This document shows positions 37,750 through 42,505 of a stretch of 42,505 nt of DNA, one piece after another. This DNA comes from a virus: the IMG/VR virus record IMGVR_UViG_3300008113_000948, positions 1-42,505 of that record; one strand, given 5' to 3'. Positions within the stretch are counted from its first letter, which is position 1. Every line of letters starts with the position of its first letter. Both the position numbers and the translations under genes were made by a program. The notes beneath the pieces are model-generated. The model did no database searches. It worked only from the letters and a program-made list of their open reading frames with translations, and was not told where the DNA came from.

Positions 37750-38797
37750 TTTTTCAAATTTAAAACAAATTCATCTTGAAATTACAAACAATTGTCAAGC
37801 TAGTTGCCCTATGTGTAATAGAAATATAAATGGAGGAATAGACAATCCATTGATCAAAATAAAAAATTGGACTATTGATGATTTTAAAAAAGTAATAACT
37901 TTAGAAGTATTGCAACAACTTAGTAGTTATTATTTTTGTGGCAACTTTGGAGATCCAATTCTTAATAACGATCTAATAAAAATGTGTGAATATAGCAATA
38001 ATCATTCGCCAAATACCGGAATTGTAATCCACACTAACGGTAGTGCTAGATCTGTTGATTGGTGGAAAACTTTAGCGAATGTCCTACCAAAAAATCATAG
38101 AGTAGTGTTTGCATTAGATGGTCTATTCGATACTCATCAATTATACAGAATAGGAACCAAGTTTGAAACTGTTTTAGAAAATGCCAAAACATTTATTGAA
38201 GCCGGGGGTATTGCCGAATGGGTTTTTATAAAATTTAAACACAATGAACATCAAGTTGACGAAGCAAGATTACTATCTCAACAATTAGGTTTTAAATATT
38301 TTACTCTTAAAAATTCTAGTAGATTCATATTAGAACCTAAAATAAATGTAATGAATAAACAAAAGAAAATAACCCATTTTATAGAACCAGCATCAGATGT
38401 ACCTTTAAAATTTATAGATAAAAAGATAATTGATAATTATCAACAAATAGTTGACAAATCTATCATTAGTTGCAAGTCTAAAAATGATAAAGAAGTTTAC
38501 ATTGATGCATATGGAGATCTTTTTCCATGTTGTTGGTTAGCTAGCGTTCCGTACAGTTATATTAATCCAGATGAGGCGTTAGCAGTAAGGCAAAAGATGA
38601 GAGAGCAACACGATGAATTGGTAAAGAAATTAGGATCTGTTAATACTTTTGAAAGATCAATCAAAGAGATCATAGAAAGCCATGCGTATCAAACTGTATG
38701 GGATGATTTTTGGTCTATCAATAAACTAGTGACTTGTGCTAGAACCTGTGGCACAAATACTGATTTTATAAAACCAAGAGACCAAATTGTTCAATAA
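37742..38797 (+). CDS. Radical-SAM enzyme (351 aa)
   Basis: CQASCPMC gives C18, C22 and C25 of the [4Fe-4S] motif; YFCGNFGDP (63-71 region) takes the place of GGEP. NTGIVIHTNGSARSVDWWK is the typical strand with T.NG. The C-terminal part has VYIDAYGDLFPCCWLAS and TCARTCGTN, a SPASM-like cysteine group seen in peptide-modifying radical-SAM enzymes. It overlaps both neighbours (8 and 11 bases). Sequence is more AT-rich than the third gene. Substrate unknown. Confidence 0.88.
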   Translation: MFNFSNLKQIHLEITNNCQASCPMCNRNINGGIDNPLIKIKNWTIDDFKKVITLEVLQQLSSYYFCGNFGDPILNNDLIKMCEYSNNHSPNTGIVIHTNGSARSVDWWKTLANVLPKNHRVVFALDGLFDTHQLYRIGTKFETVLENAKTFIEAGGIAEWVFIKFKHNEHQVDEARLLSQQLGFKYFTLKNSSRFILEPKINVMNKQKKITHFIEPASDVPLKFIDKKIIDNYQQIVDKSIISCKSKNDKEVYIDAYGDLFPCCWLASVPYSYINPDEALAVRQKMREQHDELVKKLGSVNTFERSIKEIIESHAYQTVWDDFWSINKLVTCARTCGTNTDFIKPRDQIVQ

Positions 38798-40085
38798 AAC
38801 ATTTTGTCCATTACCATGGATCCATTTAGCTACTAGACCTAACGGCGATGTCCGTTTATGTTGCACTGCTAACGCATCTGGTGCGGGTACCGCAGACAAA
38901 GAATCAGGCCTTGTTAAAGATAATGGCGTAAACATGAACTTACAATCACACTCAATTGAGCAAGTGTGGAACAGCAGTTTTATGAAGCAGACACGGCTAC
39001 AAATGCTTAATGGAGAACAACCATACAGTTGTACCAAATGTTATCAAGAAGAACTCAACGGTATTGTTAGTAAACGCCAATGGGAAACTGTTGTGTGGAA
39101 AGAACGATTAAACCTTGATGCCGTTGTGTCTAGAACAACCCTCGACGGAACTTTGCCTGTAGACATTCCTTACTTTGATTTACGCCTGGGGAATATGTGC
39201 CAGTTAAAGTGTATTATGTGTAGTCCACACGATTCAAGTAGTTGGATTAAAGAATGGAAAGCACAGTATCCAAAATACAAAACAATAGAACTTAAACAAG
39301 ATCAAGGATGGAACATTGACTTTGACTACACTTGGTATCAAAAAGGTGAATTCTTATCAAGTTTAAGAACGCAATCACACAATATCAAAGAGTTGTACTT
39401 TGCAGGTGGTGAACCGTTGCTTATACCAGAACACTATAAAATATTAGAGTTTATGGTTGAAACAGGTAATGCTAAGAACTGTGTACTACGTTATAACAGC
39501 AACGGCATGGAACTGCCGGAGAAGTTATTTGAGTTGTGGAATTATTTTAAGCAGGTTAAATTTAACTTTAGTGTAGATGCTTTTGGCCAACGTAACGATT
39601 ATATTCGTTATCCTAGTAAATGGAATAATGTTGTTACTAACTTAGAAAGATTAGACGACACACCCGATAACATTATTATTAATATTGCTTGTGCTGTACA
39701 GTTGCTTAACGTATCAAGCATACCAGAATTAGCCAATTGGAAGATTAGCAAGAACTTTAAAAAGATTAATTTGCCACCGCATGGCGCTGGCATTATTGGA
39801 ACACACTTAGTCTACTTGCCCGATTACTTAAATGTACGTGTTCTACCAAAAGAAATTAAAGATCAAGTAGCAAAACGCATTGAATATTTTTGTGCTAAAC
39901 ATATGGGCTACAAAGACTTTGCTACAGACCCATATGGTGCTCAACGTTGGATGGGATTAATCAAATACATGAATTCAGCAGACTGGACTGATAAAATTCC
40001 TACACTACTAGATTATTTAGAAACCACAGATACACAGCGTGGAACTAATTATCGAGATGTATTTCCAGAGTTGAGCGTTTTGTAA
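38787..40085 (+). CDS. Twitch-domain radical-SAM protein with N-terminal cysteine cluster (432 aa)
   Basis: Starts with TTG inside the previous gene. The N terminus has CPLPWIHLATRPNGDVRLCC (C7, C25, C26) and YSCTKCYQEE (C82, C85), a SPASM/twitch-like module placed before the catalytic core. The radical-SAM motif follows as CQLKCIMC (C138, C142, C145), with LYFAGGEP near 210 and LRYNSNG after it. This N-terminal auxiliary-cluster order is that of the so-called twitch radical-SAM family, which has no assigned reaction to my knowledge. Its last 37 bases overlap the convergent glycosyltransferase gene. Confidence 0.88.
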   Translation: MFNKTFCPLPWIHLATRPNGDVRLCCTANASGAGTADKESGLVKDNGVNMNLQSHSIEQVWNSSFMKQTRLQMLNGEQPYSCTKCYQEELNGIVSKRQWETVVWKERLNLDAVVSRTTLDGTLPVDIPYFDLRLGNMCQLKCIMCSPHDSSSWIKEWKAQYPKYKTIELKQDQGWNIDFDYTWYQKGEFLSSLRTQSHNIKELYFAGGEPLLIPEHYKILEFMVETGNAKNCVLRYNSNGMELPEKLFELWNYFKQVKFNFSVDAFGQRNDYIRYPSKWNNVVTNLERLDDTPDNIIINIACAVQLLNVSSIPELANWKISKNFKKINLPPHGAGIIGTHLVYLPDYLNVRVLPKEIKDQVAKRIEYFCAKHMGYKDFATDPYGAQRWMGLIKYMNSADWTDKIPTLLDYLETTDTQRGTNYRDVFPELSVL

Positions 40086-40912
40086 TAACGGCTGTTTCTA
40101 AAACGTTCAAACCAAGATGGTTTAAATCTTACAACAGGTGTTTTAAATCCTAGTTGGTTAAGCCAAACATTAATAGCCGCAAGTTGTTCGTCAGTTGCGG
40201 CATAGCGTACATATCTGTGGAACCCCATAACTTTAACGTAATCTGTATTATAGGTATCTTGTAAAACAGTTTCGTTAACTGTTTCTCCCCTCCAAAATAT
40301 TCTAGCAAATTTACGAGGAACAAATGACTCGTCAACTAGATGATTAGCAAGATATGAATACAATACTAGTTCACCACACTTACCTTTTAAATACCAGCTA
40401 CAAAACTTTTCAATATCACCTAAACTTTTAACTAGTTCAGTACGCCATACAAACGGACATTCTGACGCAAACTGTTTTTCTCTTACAGGGTCTACATTAA
40501 AGTATTCAGCAAATCGTTTAATAACTGGTTCCCAGTTAGAATCATAAGCGATCCAACCGCAACCTAGTACACCTGCCCAGTCAGTCGTACTGCAAGGTTT
40601 AACAAAAAAGTCTTTAGGGTCTAAACATAAAAACTCTTCGTCTTTTATATAGTTGACCATTTTAAGTTTATAAACTTGGTGGCGCTCAAATCCATCAGGG
40701 ACATGCAAGTATTCGTACCATTTAGGAAATAATAAAACAAGTTTATGTTTTGTGTAGTATGGCTCTAACATGTCCTTCCAGCGTTGCTTATCTGGAAAAC
40801 GTTCGTTAATAGTAACCCAATGTGTACATGGCTGTAGAAACTTACTGATGCTTTCGGCCTGTAGTCGCATTACATCAAAATCTTGCTCACACGCAATAGT
40901 TACTAAATCCAT
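40049..40912 (-). CDS. DUF6492-like glycosyltransferase (287 aa)
   Basis: I use the ATG at 40912 (MDLVTIACEQDFDVMRLQAE), preceded by AGGATATAAG, because the longer upstream frame lies inside the deacetylase gene. The N terminus VTIACEQD..VMRLQAESI resembles DUF6492 glycosyltransferase-like proteins; EEFLCLDPKDFFVKPC takes the place of the DxD motif, with WRTELV and GELVLYSYLANHLVDE further on. It starts two bases after the deacetylase stop. A role adding or extending a sugar together with the PIG-L enzyme is inferred from adjacency. Confidence 0.72.
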   Translation of the reverse strand: MDLVTIACEQDFDVMRLQAESISKFLQPCTHWVTINERFPDKQRWKDMLEPYYTKHKLVLLFPKWYEYLHVPDGFERHQVYKLKMVNYIKDEEFLCLDPKDFFVKPCSTTDWAGVLGCGWIAYDSNWEPVIKRFAEYFNVDPVREKQFASECPFVWRTELVKSLGDIEKFCSWYLKGKCGELVLYSYLANHLVDESFVPRKFARIFWRGETVNETVLQDTYNTDYVKVMGFHRYVRYAATDEQLAAINVWLNQLGFKTPVVRFKPSWFERFRNSRYYKTLNSGNTSR

Positions 40913-40913
40913 C

Positions 40914-41600
40914 TTATATCCTATGGTAGTATTGGTAAAATGCTTCTGCGTATTCACAACGTGCTTCGATACCCCGGTATTTTGCCCAATCAAGCATGCC
41001 TTTACTAGACAAGTAGTTGTCTTGTGGACGCACTTGCGATTTAAAAATTTTAGCAAATGAATCAATTTTTTCTTGTACTACTTGCTCAGTTAATTCTACA
41101 TATACATTCGGAGTGTCATAATCTGTTTTATATAACTTATGCACATACGTTGGGTTTTCCAGTATGTACATAGTCTTAGGACAGTAGTTAAACGTTGGAC
41201 GAGTTGCCGCTATCACTGCTTCATAGACAGTAGTGTGATCAATGTGAAAACTAGGACCCATGGTCATAATGATATCTGGCGTAATTTCCATAATGGCATT
41301 TTCTACTAATTTGACTAGTTTAGAACGAGGAAACAAATCTAACTTGGAATCAAAGTCTAATGGCAATTGAAACTCGCCAGTTGTGGGACGTACCCATGTA
41401 CCATTAGCCCATTTAACAAATTGTTGATACTCTGCTAGACGTTCTTCTCTAGTTACAGTTTTGTGATGTAGTTCTATATCCGAAGCCGCAACTAAACAAA
41501 AGTAAAAATCATACTGATCTCGATTCTTTAAAAAGAATCCACCGGCACCTATATAACTGTCATCACTATGCGGCTCAATTATTAGAACTTTTTGTTTCAT
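40914..41600 (-). CDS. PIG-L/LmbE-family deacetylase (228 aa)
   Basis: The zinc-binding motif PHSDD (10-14) corresponds to PHPDD of the family, with Asp and His ligands in place, and HIDH (119-122) is the second motif. ITPDIIMTMGPSFHIDHTTV and the final YAEAF segment agree with LmbE enzymes. Known members remove N-acetyl groups from GlcNAc-type sugars in GPI, mycothiol, bacillithiol and antibiotic pathways. It starts 26 bases inside the end of the radical-SAM gene 41575-42492 and is followed after two bases by a glycosyltransferase, so deacetylation of an amino sugar is the likely step. Confidence 0.88.
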   Translation of the reverse strand: MKQKVLIIEPHSDDSYIGAGGFFLKNRDQYDFYFCLVAASDIELHHKTVTREERLAEYQQFVKWANGTWVRPTTGEFQLPLDFDSKLDLFPRSKLVKLVENAIMEITPDIIMTMGPSFHIDHTTVYEAVIAATRPTFNYCPKTMYILENPTYVHKLYKTDYDTPNVYVELTEQVVQEKIDSFAKIFKSQVRPQDNYLSSKGMLDWAKYRGIEARCEYAEAFYQYYHRI

Positions 41601-42492
41601 TTTTATTCTCTTTAGTTAGCGGAATGTCTGCGGCACATGTACACCAGTCTCTAGTGCAATCAACAGGTTGATTGGGTACAGTAAAGGTGTCTTGATAGAT
41701 ATTACCTAAACTTCCACCAACACGGCAGGTAGCACGATGTACTTCTCCATCCCAATTGATCATGAGACTTTCGAGACCTGCATTACATTGCCATCCTTTG
41801 AATTGATTTAGATGTTGTTTGATTACATCGTTGGCATGAATGATCTGTTCATCGTCTATGCGGCAATTGGGTTTAGCTGTGGCATTCTTGTTTAATATCC
41901 ACTCAAGATCTTGACCTTCGTATCTAAGATCATCAAACACATTGTGATCTCCTTCTGTCCAACGGATACGCCGTACAGCATATCTAATACCTAGTTCATC
42001 AAACTTTTTAACCACTGTACGAACACCGTGCATGTGTTTATAGTGTGCCATTACATTAACATGAAAGTCACGCTCAGTACTGTCATAAAATTTCATTATA
42101 TTATCAAATATTCTCATCCATTCCTGTTCAAAGTGCAGACTGAACACGATGTGATTATAAAACATTTCATGATTTAAATACCATTGATATCCTCTAGTTC
42201 CATTGGTAGTTAAGTTTACCCAAAAAATATCTTTGCGTTTGAAATATTCTAATAAGTCTTCTATATCTGGATGCACACAGGGTTCCCCTCCCGTGAGGCT
42301 AATACGCAAAGGTTTACCTATTTCGCAGAGTCTATCTACGGCTCGTTCTAATAAATTTATATCCGTATGCGGACTAAAGTTATCATGTATCTCTGCAGGG
42401 CAATATGAGCAATCGTAGTTACAGCGTTTACCAAGATTCCACTCGATCTTGATTTGATCTTGATGTGGCCATACTGAGGTTATTTTATACAT
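41575..42492 (-). CDS. Radical-SAM/SPASM-like enzyme (305 aa)
   Basis: CNYDCSYC (C24, C28, C31) is the radical-SAM motif and ISLTGGEP (64-71) the SAM motif; WVNLTTNGTRG is the usual next strand. The C-terminal set CNAGLESLMINWDGEVHR, TCRVGGSLGNIY and CTRDWCTCAAD is a SPASM-like domain that can hold one or two auxiliary clusters. It is paralogous in layout to gene 36763-37749 at the other end of the block. First gene of a minus-strand operon with the deacetylase and glycosyltransferase. Related single-domain phage radical-SAM proteins have been seen, but I know no assigned product. Confidence 0.88.
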   Translation of the reverse strand: MYKITSVWPHQDQIKIEWNLGKRCNYDCSYCPAEIHDNFSPHTDINLLERAVDRLCEIGKPLRISLTGGEPCVHPDIEDLLEYFKRKDIFWVNLTTNGTRGYQWYLNHEMFYNHIVFSLHFEQEWMRIFDNIMKFYDSTERDFHVNVMAHYKHMHGVRTVVKKFDELGIRYAVRRIRWTEGDHNVFDDLRYEGQDLEWILNKNATAKPNCRIDDEQIIHANDVIKQHLNQFKGWQCNAGLESLMINWDGEVHRATCRVGGSLGNIYQDTFTVPNQPVDCTRDWCTCAADIPLTKENKNETKSSNN

Positions 42493-42505
42493 AGGCAGTA
42501 AATTC

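Overview
The window is an AT-rich stretch of a large tailed phage, most likely a T4-like myovirus of a Gram-negative aquatic bacterium. The evidence is a run of long tail-fibre genes, overlapping genes nearly all on the minus strand, TATAAATA-type late promoter boxes, sigma-70 promoters (TTGACA, exactly 17 bp, TATAAT), 29 tRNA or tRNA-like genes that all encode their CCA end, and typical phage metabolic genes (thyX, queD, UV endonuclease). No integrase, transposase or rRNA is visible. The host is inferred; the IscU is close enough to the proteobacterial protein to suggest a proteobacterium.

Layout. 1-9471: tail-fibre or baseplate appendage genes, including a 2419-residue protein; two of these genes look frame-broken. 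9532-11362: a small Cys-rich ORF, then iscA, iscU and an Fe/Mn superoxide dismutase, and a plus-strand membrane protein with two dockerin-like calcium loops. 11351-14530: UV-damage endonuclease, a glycosyltransferase, a small membrane protein, a QueD-like enzyme and a GNG-motif protein. 14531-19668: a second fibre cluster with a tandem duplication and a 970-residue repeat protein. 19718-26516: replication and housekeeping accessory genes (ThyX, histone-H1-like protein, metallophosphoesterase, phosphatase, conserved phage hypotheticals). 24961-35970: tRNAs for all 20 amino acids, interspersed with small genes, two SGNH hydrolases, an RNA polymerase omega-subunit homologue, a glycosyltransferase, a PD-(D/E)XK-like protein and several structured non-coding stretches. 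36221-36595: two tiny genes under a strong promoter. 36763-42492: four radical-SAM enzymes, a PIG-L type deacetylase and a DUF6492-like glycosyltransferase.

How it may work together. Each radical-SAM enzyme needs at least one [4Fe-4S] cluster, and at least three have extra C-terminal or N-terminal cysteine sets. The phage also carries the scaffold (IscU) and an A-type carrier (IscA) of Fe-S assembly, plus a superoxide dismutase that would protect such clusters. I infer a coordinated Fe-S supply and consumption programme; the radical-SAM/PIG-L/glycosyltransferase block is the best candidate for an undescribed pathway, probably making a modified sugar, peptide or nucleic acid. The full tRNA set and the omega homologue suggest extensive takeover of translation and transcription.
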